This document shows positions 1 through 8,748 of a DNA stretch of 64,000 nucleotides, one piece after another. Every line of letters begins with the position of its first letter. Position 1 is the stretch's first letter. The stretch spans positions 62,001-126,000 of the forward strand of contig CAWBFS010000046.1 in assembly GCA_963788085.1 (NCBI GenBank). The letters run 5' to 3'. The notes under the pieces are model-generated. The model was not told where the DNA came from. It searched no databases and saw only the letters and a list, made by a program, of their open reading frames with translations. The position numbers were made by a program, and so were the translations under genes. Source of the DNA: AP-15 sp963788085. GTDB taxonomy: Bacteria; Pseudomonadota; Alphaproteobacteria; ATCC43930; CGMCC-115725.

Positions 1-112
1 GTCCATGCGCGGTCTGCCGCGGGTCGGTCTCGAACGGAAGGATTCTGTCTCGCACAAACCTCTCGGTACGCTCCTTAAGCTCGACGAGATCGTCAGAGAG
101 CGAAAAGTCCAT
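1..112 (-). CDS. acyl-CoA dehydrogenase family protein, N-terminal fragment
   Basis: The first 37 codons of a gene that runs off the left edge of the window. The ATG at 110-112 (reverse strand) is preceded by a GGAG-type ribosome binding site. The protein begins MDFSLSDDLVELKERTERF, the typical opening of the N-terminal helical domain of acyl-CoA dehydrogenases, which oxidise acyl-CoA thioesters to enoyl-CoA using FAD. Only this first helix is visible, so substrate class and completeness cannot be judged. It is transcribed away from the XRE regulator to its right. Confidence 0.6.
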   Translation of the reverse strand, partial: MDFSLSDDLVELKERTERFVRDRILPFETDPRQTAHG

Positions 113-208
113 CAGTATCTCCGGTTCACGACAAGCGGCGTCAACTGAGGATATCGTCCAGCTTTCCGCCATAATACGTCAAGGCGGCGTCATTCATTGT
201 GATTAAAC

Positions 209-240
209 TTGACATTTATTATGATTTAGTGCAATTGTAT
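209..240 (+). promoter_or_regulatory. possible sigma-70 promoter of the XRE regulator
   Basis: An AT-rich stretch in otherwise GC-rich DNA carries TTGACA at 209-214. About 17 bases further on is only a weak -10 candidate (CAATTG/TTGTAT). It lies upstream of the HTH gene and would fit its promoter. The -10 is poor, so this rests mainly on the consensus -35 and the local base composition. Confidence 0.3.
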
Positions 241-313
241 TTCTCACATCCACCCCCTAAAAGAGGCAGCCAAATTGCGCTATCGATCAAAAGCCGCACG
301 CCTTGGCGCTGCG

Positions 314-632
314 ATGGAAGCCGGATTGTTCAGCGCGAGTTCCGAGAAGACGATGCGACGGCCCGACGATTCCCAAGCCTGCATCCGCTCCGCTCTGCGG
401 CGGCGCCGGCGCACATTGGGCCTGACCCAGAACGACGCGGCCAATCTCCTCGGCATGTCGCGGGTGAGCTATCACCGGATCGAGACCGGGGCTGCGCCGC
501 ATTCGCTTTGTCGAGATCGCGGCGATTTGCGAGGCCTTCAACTGCCACGTTGGAGAGCTGGTGCAAGATGGCCAGCTCGCCAGTGCCTACGTCCATGCTG
601 CCAAGGCAATTCTCGGTGAGGCGGCTCCCTGA
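314..632 (+). CDS. XRE-family helix-turn-helix regulator, frameshifted
   Basis: Small DNA-binding regulator. The HTH reads GLTQNDAANLLGMSRVSYHRIE, with the usual GLTQ start of helix 2 and a Ser-x-x-x-Tyr-x-x-x-Glu recognition helix. Near 485-490 the frame changes: GAG ACC GGGG CTG reads correctly only if one G of the GGGG run is removed. The continuation then reads LRRIRFVEIAAICEAFNC and ends at TGA 630-632. The length of 319 bases (3n+1) fits one extra base. ATG 314 and ATG 353 are both possible starts; a TTG at 275 is less likely. As given the gene is broken; I infer a sequencing insertion rather than a dead gene. Confidence 0.6.
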
Positions 633-659
633 TCGCCGCAGGCCGGCAACCCGCAAACT

Positions 660-1388
660 TTAAAGCAGTGAGGGGTCCGCGCGGTCTCGGTCGAAGGTGA
701 GGAAGAAGGGCATTGTCAATCGCTGACTCCCCTCTACCCGCAACACCGCATGCTCATGATAAAAGCCGGCGGTAAACGCGACGAGCATGCCCTTCTTCGG
801 CTTGATCACTGTATCGAGAGCGGTGAAATAGAACTCGCCTCCCTGGTAATCGTCATTGAGGTAGACGATTGCCGAGAAATCGCGGTGCGCCATGGCGTGC
901 GGCGAGCCGTCGGGATTGGCATTGTCGGCATGAGGCGGCATGTGAATGCCGACTGGCCAGCTCATAATTTGCAGCAGGTCGGGATAGATCGGTTCCGTCA
1001 GACGATAGAATTCCGTAACGAGGGCTGCTGCCTGGCGCTGTGCACTTCGCATATGGTCGGCTAGTTCGCCGTAGGCCTTCGACACATCTGAATGCCAGAT
1101 GAAACGGCCATCCCAAAAGCCTGGAACGCGATTGACGATCCTGGTCGACAGGTCGCGGAATGCCTCGCACAAGCCGTCGCAGATCGTGTGGTCGAGGAAA
1201 TCTTGCGAGTACCAAGCAATGCCGATCCTCCGGGCAAGCCGGGTGCCGCACTGCGTCGCTGTCGCAGAGTTTTCCAACGCGGGTAATTCGGGCCCTGCCG
1301 AGCTCATTGAGCCGGCTTTGGCCTCGGGCCATTCTGTTGAGTGGGCTGTCGCTCGCCCAACGACGGTCCGGCGGCGCCCCCACTCCAA
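660..1388 (-). CDS. 2OG-Fe(II) oxygenase, prolyl 4-hydroxylase-like
   Basis: Non-haem iron dioxygenase that uses 2-oxoglutarate and O2. The double-stranded beta-helix core is in the C-terminal half: the iron-binding H-x-D is H153/D155 in MPPHADN, the distal histidine is H213 in HEHAV, and the 2OG-binding arginine is R223 in SQRLT. The AIVYLND and GGEFYF strands are typical of prolyl 4-hydroxylase-like domains. The first ~27 residues look unlike coding sequence, so the start may be the internal ATG near 1307. It follows the DUF6065 gene by 15 bases on the same strand, so the two are probably co-transcribed. The substrate is unknown. Confidence 0.75.
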   Translation of the reverse strand: MEWGRRRTVVGRATAHSTEWPEAKAGSMSSAGPELPALENSATATQCGTRLARRIGIAWYSQDFLDHTICDGLCEAFRDLSTRIVNRVPGFWDGRFIWHSDVSKAYGELADHMRSAQRQAAALVTEFYRLTEPIYPDLLQIMSWPVGIHMPPHADNANPDGSPHAMAHRDFSAIVYLNDDYQGGEFYFTALDTVIKPKKGMLVAFTAGFYHEHAVLRVEGSQRLTMPFFLTFDRDRADPSLL

Positions 1389-1403
1389 TCTGGATCACCG
1401 GCT

Positions 1404-2169
1404 TCATTCGAGCGGAGCTGCGCGACGTTTGTCGATCGGTGATGCTACGCGCAGCTTGTTGATGTGATTGTCGACCACGACGCCATCAGGGTGACGGCCT
1501 TTGAAGTAGTATTTCAGCCAAGGGTTTCTCAGAGCTTCCGGGTCATTGGCATAAAAGCGCCTCATAAAATCGTTGCGGGAGGTTGCGAACGCGTTGTGCT
1601 GCCGCCCCAACTCCGGGTCTTCCGCAATGTCGTGAATTTCGGGCACACAATCGAGCACCGCCTGCTTCCTGATCGGGAAAATGAAGCAGAAGGGTTCTTC
1701 CTTTTCGAAGACGATCGTGCCGGGCCTCGTGACTTGCCAATTCATCGTGAACGGATAAGGCAGCCAGTTGCTTTCGATGATCCCGGTCAGCGGGTAAATG
1801 CCGTCTTTGGGCGAGTTGAAGGGACCGGTGGCCAGCAGGTCCCACTCGTCGTCGGTGCGAAAAATGTAGTCGGTATGAAAGGTCACAATGCCGCTGGAGA
1901 AATGGGACCGGCAAAAAGCCGAGACCGGTCTTCCGTCGGGCATGGTTTGGAGCGCGCGAACCGTCAAATCTTGCAGTCCGCGGGCCGCCGTTCCAGTCGA
2001 TCGCGACAGCGACTGGGCAGAGAATGTCCCAACCATGCGCGTTGGCAATCGACAACGGCAGACAGCGATAAGCGTGGCGGTCCGGAAAATCATCCATCCA
2101 TTGGCGGGAAGCACGAGCCGGCGCAATCTTTGGTGGATCACTATTCAGTGCAAAGCAATGTAATTTCAT
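1404..2169 (-). CDS. DUF6065 family protein, frameshifted
   Basis: From ATG 2169 the protein starts MKLHCFALNSDPPKI and contains IDWNGGP; the second half reads FHTDYIFRTDDEWDLL, then NWLPYPFTMNW and EKEEPFCFIFP. These segments match what I know of the DUF6065 family, soluble proteins of unknown function. Reading needs one frame change near 1975 (removing one A from GCAAG gives TADLTV). The total of 766 bases (3n+1) agrees with one inserted base. No catalytic motif is recognisable. It lies upstream of the 2OG oxygenase in the same direction, so it could be a partner or share a pathway with it (inference). The upstream DNA (2170-2270) is AT-rich and probably holds the promoter. Confidence 0.6.
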
Positions 2170-2328
2170 CAGATCTGAGCCTTGATCGGCACTATGTTAC
2201 CGGCTCGTTAGACTATCAACGCTTCCGAATATTCCAGTAGCATAGAACAAATCGTGAATTTTGTCAAGCCAGAACCGCGGCGCGAATCTCGGATGCGGTG
2301 CGACCGCCCGCATCCGGCGAAATCGCGT

Positions 2329-3114
2329 TCAGCGGCAGTCGCGCAGCAGCTTTGCTCGCTCGGTCGCGGCAGCGGTCATAAAGCCGAGATCGCCGCCCCC
2401 CAGCACTAGCCGAGCGCCCATCCCGATATAGCGTCGCATCAGGCTCTCTTCGTAGACGCCGCCTATTCCGGCGAACTTACCATGGGCGTTGCACGCCTCG
2501 ACGACAGTGCGGTAGGCATCGACGATGCGCTCGTCGCCAAACTGGCCGGGAATGCCGAGCTCCATCGACAGATCGCTCGTGCCGATCAGCAGCGAGTCGA
2601 TGCCCGGCACTGCAGCGATCGCCGGCGCGTTGGCTATCGCCTGCGGGGTTTCCAGCATCACGACGACAAGGGTCGCGGCGTTTATCGCGGCGCAGGCAGT
2701 GCCGGCGGCGATCGGAACATAGCCGAAATGCGGCAACCCGCCCGCTATCGAGCGATGGCCTTGCGGCGGATAGCGCAGCCGGTCGGCAATCTCACGCGCT
2801 TCCTCGGAAGTGTCGACATGCGGCATGACGATGCCGAGCGCGCCGCCGTCGAGCACCCGGGTGGCGAGCCAGAACTGCCTGGCCGGAACCCGCACGATCG
2901 GCGCGATCCCGGCGCCGAGCGCGGCGACCGAGATCTGCACCGCGGTGTCGAGGTCCATCGAATTGTGCTCGAGGTCGAGAAACAGCCAGTCATAGCCGCA
3001 GGCCTTCATGATCGATGCGATATCGACTGTGCGGCTCTGGCGAATGCCGACTCCGAGCGCCAATTCGCCGGCCTCGAGCCGCTCGCGGGCGGCGTTGCGC
3101 AGTGTGGGTTCCAT
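2329..3114 (-). CDS. HpcH/HpaI-family aldolase (class II)
   Basis: A 261-residue (beta/alpha)8 metal-dependent aldolase of the HpcH/HpaI/2-dehydro-3-deoxyglucarate aldolase type, which cleaves or forms 2-keto-4-hydroxy acids to yield pyruvate plus an aldehyde. Visible signatures: FLDLEHNSMD after strand 2, the metal-binding MLETPQAI, and LLIGTSDLSMELG, the family glycine-rich motif near the C terminus. The start is ATG 3114, with AGGAGG eight bases upstream; the longer open frame above it is non-coding. Divergent from the CurA-type reductase, with about 100 bases between them. The natural substrate cannot be told. Confidence 0.85.
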   Translation of the reverse strand: MEPTLRNAARERLEAGELALGVGIRQSRTVDIASIMKACGYDWLFLDLEHNSMDLDTAVQISVAALGAGIAPIVRVPARQFWLATRVLDGGALGIVMPHVDTSEEAREIADRLRYPPQGHRSIAGGLPHFGYVPIAAGTACAAINAATLVVVMLETPQAIANAPAIAAVPGIDSLLIGTSDLSMELGIPGQFGDERIVDAYRTVVEACNAHGKFAGIGGVYEESLMRRYIGMGARLVLGGGDLGFMTAAATERAKLLRDCR

Positions 3115-3211
3115 AACGTGCCTCCTTTCGGTTGTATCGTGTCGATGGCGCTTCGAATGGGCGAGGCGATCGGTTAATTTTAGATCGCCTCGCAGGGAGG
3201 AGAACAGGGCA

Positions 3212-4236
3212 ATGGAAAACCGCAATCGACAGGTGCTGCTGAAACGGCGCCCGACCGGCGCGCCGACAACCGCTGATTTCGACATTGCCGATGGGCCGAT
3301 CCCCGACCCGGACGATGGCGAGGCGCTGGTGCGCGGCATCTATCTCTCGCTCGACCCTTATATGCGCGGCCGCATCAGCGGGGCACGCTCCTATGCGAAG
3401 CCGGTCGAGATCGGCGCCGTCATGGAGGGTCGGGTCGTCGGACAGGTCGTGCGCTCGCGCGATCCCGGCTTTCGCGAGGGCGATTATGTTTATGGCGGCT
3501 ACGGCTGGCAGCTCTACAGCGCGGTGCCGGCAAAGGACCTCATCAAGCTCGATCCCAACGAGGCGCCGCTGTCGACGGCGCTCGGCGTACTGGGCATGCC
3601 GGGGCTTACCGCCTATGTCGGGCTCAGCGAAATCGGCCGGCCGCAGCGCGGCGAGACTGTCGTCGTCTCGGCCGCTTCGGGGGCGGTCGGCGCAGTGGTT
3701 GGGCAGCTCGCCAGGCGTCACGGCGCACGGGTCGTCGGTATTGCCGGCGGTGCCGACAAATGCCGCTATGTCGAAAGCGAGCTCGGCTTCGACAGCCTGC
3801 ATCGACCATCGCTCGGCAGAGCTGGGAGCCGCGCTCGATCGCGCCTGCCCGAAAGGCATCGACGTTTATTGGGAGAATGTCGGCGGCGCGGTCCAGCAGA
3901 GCGGTGTTCCCGAGGCTCAACGATTTCGGCCGCATGGTGATGTGCGGCATGGTCTCGGAATACAACGACGTCGAGCCGCGCCCCGGTCCCAATCTGATGG
4001 CAGCAGTTCGCAAGCGGCTCAAGATCCAGGGCTTCATCGTCAGTGACCAGTGGCAGCGTTTCGGCGAGTATCGCGCGATGGCGGCCCCGCTGGTGCGCAG
4101 CGGCGAGCTGAAATACCGCGAGGACATCGTGGAGGGTCTCGACCGGGCGCCCGAGGCCTTCATCGGACTGCTGAACGGCCGTAATTTCGGCAAGCTCTTG
4201 ATCAAGCTCGGCGACGATCCAACGGCAAGGGCTTGA
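3212..4236 (+). CDS. NADP-dependent oxidoreductase, CurA/PTGR-like (medium-chain reductase), two frameshifts
   Basis: Zinc-independent medium-chain reductase of the leukotriene B4 dehydrogenase/curcumin reductase group, which reduces the C=C bond of alpha,beta-unsaturated ketones with NADPH. It begins MENRNRQVLLKRRP after a GGGAGGAG site, continues with LSLDPYMRGRI, then the Rossmann nucleotide-binding stretch VSAASGAVGAVVGQLA, and ends with LLNGRNFGKLLIKL. The frame changes twice, near 3794 (extra A) and 3893 (extra G); 1,025 bases (3n+2) fits two inserted bases. After correction the protein is about 340 residues, normal for the family. Probably acts in a catabolic setting with the neighbouring aldolase (inference). 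Confidence 0.8.
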
Positions 4237-4265
4237 AGGTATCGTGGTTTGCCCTCAAAGGTGCC

Positions 4266-4368
4266 GTCATTCCGGGGCGCGGCTCAAGGTCGCGAGCCCG
4301 GAATCCATGAACACCAGCCTCTGGAATATGGATTCCGGGCTCGCCGTTGCGCGGCGCCCCGGAATGAC
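4266..4368. repeat. imperfect intergenic palindrome
   Basis: Two arms, GTCATTCCGGGGCGCGGC...CCCGGAATCCAT and ATGGATTCCGGG...GCGCCCCGGAATGAC, form a ~100 bp inverted repeat just after the CurA-type gene. Palindromes with this GTCATTCCGG/CCGGAATGAC edge are scattered in many alphaproteobacterial genomes. Confidence 0.75.
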
Positions 4369-4411
4369 GATTTGCGAGCGGTGAAGGGCGGTGAGAGGCG
4401 GAGCTGCGCCA

Positions 4412-5114
4412 ATGAAACGCATCATCTCGATCCTGGCGGCGACGCTCGCTTGCGCGGCTTGTCAACCTCCACCCGAGGGTACCCAGGTTGCGGCCGTGCC
4501 ACCAGCAGAGCCCGTATGCCACGACTTCGCCACGCCGGTAGCGGCGGGCGGGAGACCGGAGCAGGCCAGGGGCCAAGCATGTGAGCAGCCGGACGGCAGC
4601 TGGCAAGTGGTGCAGAACACGCCCGGATTGCCGGCCCAAAACTATGTCTTGGAGCCGCCGGGCCAGCCGGCCGCCGCGGCGAGCCCCACCTGCACAGCCA
4701 CTACCGAGCCGGTCCCCACCCAATCAGCCGCCCTGCAGCAGCTATACGGCTCCGCTCACGGTAGACGGGCAGCCGCGGCAGGCCTTCATCGAGGCCTGCC
4801 CGCAACCCGACGGGAGCTGGAAGATCACGCAGAATACGCCGGGGCTGCCGACGCAGGTCTACCAGGTGCCGCCGCCCGCGTCCTCGCCCTACCCCTACGA
4901 CTACCCGTACCCGGTCGACTACGCGTATCCCGAGTTCTTTCCGTATTGGCTCGGCGCGCCTTGGTATTTTGGCCTCGCGCCGTCGATCGTCGTCGTGCAG
5001 AGGTTCCACCATTTCCATTATGGCTTTCCTCGCGGCTTCGGGCACGGTTTCGCCCGCGGTTTTGGCCCTAGTTTCGGCATTGCCCGCGCCGGCGGGGGTG
5101 GTGGACGGCGTTAG
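4412..5114 (+). CDS. secreted proline-rich protein with two 17 kDa-antigen-like repeats, frameshifted
   Basis: Begins MKRIISILAATLACAACQPP, a signal peptide that may be a lipoprotein signal (the lipobox is imperfect). Two copies of one motif follow: C-x-D-F...QARGQACEQPDGSWQVVQ, and, after a frame change near 4725, C-x-x-Y...QAFIEACPQPDGSWKITQ, each followed by NTPGLP. This Cys...Ala-Cys-x-x-x-Asp-Gly-x-Trp pattern resembles the C-terminal domain of rickettsial 17 kDa surface-antigen-like proteins. The C-terminal third is Pro/Tyr-rich and then Gly/Phe-rich. 703 bases (3n+1) implies one extra base. Probably envelope-associated. The protein at 20012 shares the single-copy form of the same domain. 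Confidence 0.55.
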
Positions 5115-5134
5115 CAGAGACGGGGGTCGAGATC

Positions 5135-7467
5135 ATGAGCGTGCAAGCGATCGGGCAGCCGGTGCGCAGAGAAGAGGATCTGCGCCTCCTCAAAGGCAGA
5201 GGCCGGTATGTCGACGACGTCAGGGAGCCGAACGAAGCGCGCGGCTATGTGCTGCGCTCGCCGCACGCGCATGCCCGCATCGGCAAGATCGACATCGCGG
5301 CATGCGCCGGCCGCGCCCGGCGTGCTTGCGGTATTCACTGGCGAGGATCTGCGCCGCCGCGGTCTCGGCACTCTGATGCCGCAAGTCCGCCGCAGGCGGC
5401 GCAACGGCGCCCCCGCCTTTGTCTGCCCACAGCCGTTATTGGCGCGTGGTCGCGTCCGCTATGTCGGAGATCCGGTTGCGTTCATCGTCGCCGAGACGCT
5501 GAACCAGGCAAAGGATGCGGCCGAACTGATCGACATCAGCTACGAGCCGCTGCCCGCGGCAATCAGCGCCGAAGCTGCGCTTGCGGCGGATGCGCCGGCG
5601 GTTTGGGAGGAGAACCCGGGGAACGAGGCGTTCTTTCACGAGGTCGGCGACAAGGCCGCGGTTGACGACGCCTTTGCCAAGGCTGATCGCATTGTCCGCC
5701 ACACGATCCCGATCAACCGGGTCACGGCGAACAGCATGGAGCCGCGCGGCTGCCTCGCGCATTACGACCCGGATCAAGACCGCTATACGATCCGCTGCAC
5801 CATTCAGTCGGTGCACGCCACCCGGGCGGCATTGGCCGATCGCATCTTCAAGACTGCCGCAGCACCAGTTCCGGGTGGTCTGCGACAATATGGGCGGCGG
5901 CTTTGGCATGAAGGGCGGCTGCTATCCGGAATATGGGCTCTCGCTCTGGGCGTCCGAGGTGACCGGACGGCCGGTTCGCTGGATTGCCGAGCGCAGTGAA
6001 GGGTTGCTGAGCGACGAGCAGGGGCGCGGCAGCGTCGTCGAGACTGCGTTGGCGCTCGACAGGGAAGGGCGGTTTCTGGCGCTGCGGGCGCAGTGGAAGG
6101 CGGCGATCGGCGCTTATTTTTCGACCGATCGCCCGACCATACCGCTGACCATCGGGCTCGGCTGTCTGGTCAATACTTACGGCATCCCGGCGGTTCACGC
6201 GCAAGTGATCGCGGTGCTGACCAACACGATGAGCATCGCCCCCTACCGCGGCGGCAGCCGGCCCGAGCCGATCTATGTGATCGAGACGATCATCGACAAG
6301 GCCGCGCAGGAGCTCGGCATCGAGCCAGCCGAGCTGCGCCGCCGCAATACGATCCCGGCCGAGGCGATGCCGTTCACGACGGTATTGCAGCAAACCTATG
6401 ACAGCGGCGATTTCGTCAAGAACCTGGACGATTGTCTCAGTTTGGCCGATTACGGCGGGGTCGCCGAACGCCGCGTAGGCGCGAAAAACCGTGGCAAACT
6501 GCTGGGCCTCGGCGTGGCAACAGCGGTCGCCGCCTCGGGCGGCCGCGATTACGAGCATGCCGAGATCCGCTTCGACCCGTCGGGCGGCGTCGTGCTTGAT
6601 GACCGGCAGCATGGATCACGGCCAAGGGCCACGGGACGACCTTCAAGCAGGTGCTTTCGGAAAAGCTCGGCATCGATTCCGATCTGATCCGCTACCGGTA
6701 CGGCGACAGCGATCTCGTGACGATGGGGATCGGCACTTTCGGATCGCGTTCGGCGCAGCTCGCCGGTTCGGCGATCGTCGTTGCCGCCGACCGGCTGATC
6801 GACAAGGGGCGGAAGATCGCCGCCCATATGATGGAAGCGGGGACGCACGACGTCGAATTCGCCGACGGCAAATTCACGATTGCCGGCACCGACCGGTCGG
6901 TCGGCATCGTCGAGGTCGCGCAAGCAATCCTTCGACTCCGCACATCTGCCGAGCGACATCGAGACCGGCTTCTCGGAGCGGGCCAATTTTGGTCCGCCCG
7001 GCTGCGCGACATTCCCCAGCGGTGCGCATTGCTGCGAGGTCGAGATCGACGAGGAGACCGGCGAAGTCGCCTTGACCCGCTACGTCGCGGTCGACGATGT
7101 CGGCACAGTTCTCAACCCGCTGCTCTGCGAGGGGCAGATCCATGGCGGGATTGTCCAGGGCGCGGGCCAGGCGCTGATGGAGGATCTGGTCTATGACCAG
7201 TCGAGCGGTCAGCTGCTGACCGGCTCGTTCCAGGATTACGCAATGCCGCGCGCCAGCGATTTCTGCCATTTCGAGCTCGCCAACAACCCGACCTTCACCG
7301 ACCGCAACCCGCTCGGCGTCAAAGGCGTCGGGGAGGCCGGCACGCTTTGCGCGATCCCGGCGGTGATGAACGCCGTCAACGACGCATTGGCGCGTATCGG
7401 CGCGCCTTCGGTGGAAGGCCCGGCGACCTCGGAGAAAGTATGGCGGGCGCTACGCGCCGCCGGCTAA
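5135..7467 (+). CDS. xanthine dehydrogenase/CO dehydrogenase family, molybdopterin-binding large subunit, five frameshifts
   Basis: Catalytic subunit of a molybdenum hydroxylase. Segments in order: QPVRREEDLRLLKGRGRYVDD at the N terminus, VGDPVAFIVAET, the cofactor loop DNMGGGFGMKGG, APYRGGSRPEP where CoxL-type enzymes carry AYRGAGRPE, and the C-terminal GVKGVGEAGT whose Glu is the conserved base. Frame changes lie near 5306, 5862, 6598, 6628 and 6930; each moves the frame by +1, and 2,333 bases (3n+2) agrees with five insertions. Corrected length is about 776 residues, normal for the family. The [2Fe-2S] and FAD subunits that usually complete the enzyme are not nearby, so partners must be elsewhere or absent. 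Substrate unknown. Confidence 0.8.
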
Positions 7468-7508
7468 GCTGAATCGCCTCGAGCACACCATGCAAGGAAG
7501 GAGGTCAC

Positions 7509-8558
7509 ATGTCATCCGACCGACTGAACGATCGGGGGGCTTATCTGTATCTTGGTTTGGCGGGCGAGACCGCACCCGGCCGCGCGGTGCATACGGGCCT
7601 CTTTCGCCTCGCCGAGGGCAGCGACGAGTGGGAAGTCTTGCAGCACGGCTTGCCCGAGGCTCCGGCGGTGCGCGCGTTGGCAGTGCACCCGCTGAAACCC
7701 GAAATCGTCTATGCCGGGACCCAATCCGGCCCCTACCGCAGCGTCGACCGGGGCGATCATTGGGAGAAGGTCGACCTGCCCGATCACGGGCTGCCGGTCT
7801 GGTCGGTGCTGTTTCATCCGTACGACTCCGACGTGATGTTCATCGGGTACGAGAATTGCGAGATCTACCGCAGCGACGATGCCGGCGAGCATTGGACCCG
7901 GTTGCCGGTCAGCGTGCGGTTTCCGGAGATCACCACCGCTCCGGGCGCCAACCCGGCGAAGCGGGTGCTGAAAATGGATGCGAGCGCTGCCGACCCCGAG
8001 CTGATCTATGCCGCGATCGAGGTCGGCGGCACGTTGCGCTCGACAGATGGCGGCGAGCATTGGGAAAATCTGAGCCATGGCCAATACGTCAACGACGACA
8101 CCGTCGACATGCACGGCGTGCTGGCCAGCCGCTGGCGTCCGAACTCGGTTTACGCGATCGGCCGGGCCGGCATGTTCCACAGCGCCGACGGCGGCGACCA
8201 CTGGCGGACCGTGCCGCTCGAGCCGCTCAATCCCAAGGGGCAGATCTATTGCCGGGACATCCGCGAGGTCCCGGGTAATCCGCGCAAGATCTGGGTGGCG
8301 GCGGGAGGCGGCTTCCAAAGTGATGTCGGCGTATTGCTGAGGAGCTCCGACGGCGGGGATAGCTGGACCCGCGTCGATCTGGGGCTGCAGCCGCCGCACA
8401 CGATGTTCACCCTGGCTTTCGACGAGCGGCGGCCGGCGTGTATGTCCTGTGCCACCAATGGCGGCGAGGTCTACAGCAGCCGCGACGGCGGCGAGACTTG
8501 GACCACTCATCCGCGCCCGCCCGGCGGCACTCAGGTCTACGCCCTGGCCCGCGGCTGA
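7509..8558 (+). CDS. Asp-box (BNR/sialidase-like) beta-propeller protein
   Basis: A 349-residue protein with six Asp-box motifs of the S-x-D-x-G-x-x-W type: SVDRGDHW, SDDAGEHW, STDGGEHW, SADGGDHW, SSDGGDSW and SRDGGETW. Such repeats sit on the turns of beta-propeller blades in sialidases, VPS10 and photosystem assembly factor Ycf48-like proteins. No signal peptide and no sialidase arginine triad are seen, so a hydrolase label is not justified; a binding or scaffold role is as likely. It starts at ATG 7509 behind AAGGAGG, 41 bases after the molybdopterin subunit, suggesting one operon. The frame is intact. Confidence 0.7.
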   Translation: MSSDRLNDRGAYLYLGLAGETAPGRAVHTGLFRLAEGSDEWEVLQHGLPEAPAVRALAVHPLKPEIVYAGTQSGPYRSVDRGDHWEKVDLPDHGLPVWSVLFHPYDSDVMFIGYENCEIYRSDDAGEHWTRLPVSVRFPEITTAPGANPAKRVLKMDASAADPELIYAAIEVGGTLRSTDGGEHWENLSHGQYVNDDTVDMHGVLASRWRPNSVYAIGRAGMFHSADGGDHWRTVPLEPLNPKGQIYCRDIREVPGNPRKIWVAAGGGFQSDVGVLLRSSDGGDSWTRVDLGLQPPHTMFTLAFDERRPACMSCATNGGEVYSSRDGGETWTTHPRPPGGTQVYALARG

Positions 8559-8585
8559 GCAGCGGAACCAAACCCGCAGCATGCG

Positions 8586-8748
8586 TTAACTATTTTCGCC
8601 CTCGGGCGCGCTCTGTGCCCACCGCTTCATGAGCGTGTTCGAGGGACGGGTCTCGTCCAGCAGCTTTTTCGCGGTGCCGATGCCGGCGACGGGCAGACCC
8701 TTAGCGTCGAGCAGCCCGACCTGAACGAGCACGCTCGCGAGCCGACAG
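8586..8748 (-). pseudogene. 3' end of the IS-disrupted dienelactone hydrolase-SnoaL gene
   Basis: The reverse strand reads ASVLVQVGLLD, then GLPVAGIGTAKKLLDE and a TAA at 8586-8588. This is the expected last part of the SnoaL-like domain whose earlier part lies beyond the IS256-type element: the fragment at 10155-10458 stops at HEHIYWDQ, and family members continue directly with ASVLVQ. The gene is therefore cut by the element at 8749-10154. Confidence 0.7.

Noticed and set aside
139..197. An 18-codon reverse-strand frame (MNDAALTYYGGK...) upstream of the acyl-CoA dehydrogenase
   Set aside because: It has no clear ribosome binding site and no known relatives; it may be chance in an intergenic region.
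4391..5071. Full-length reading of the single frame 4391-5071 as one protein
   Set aside because: After about 4725 it becomes Arg/Leu-rich noise, while the neighbouring frame shows the second copy of the QPDGSW motif.
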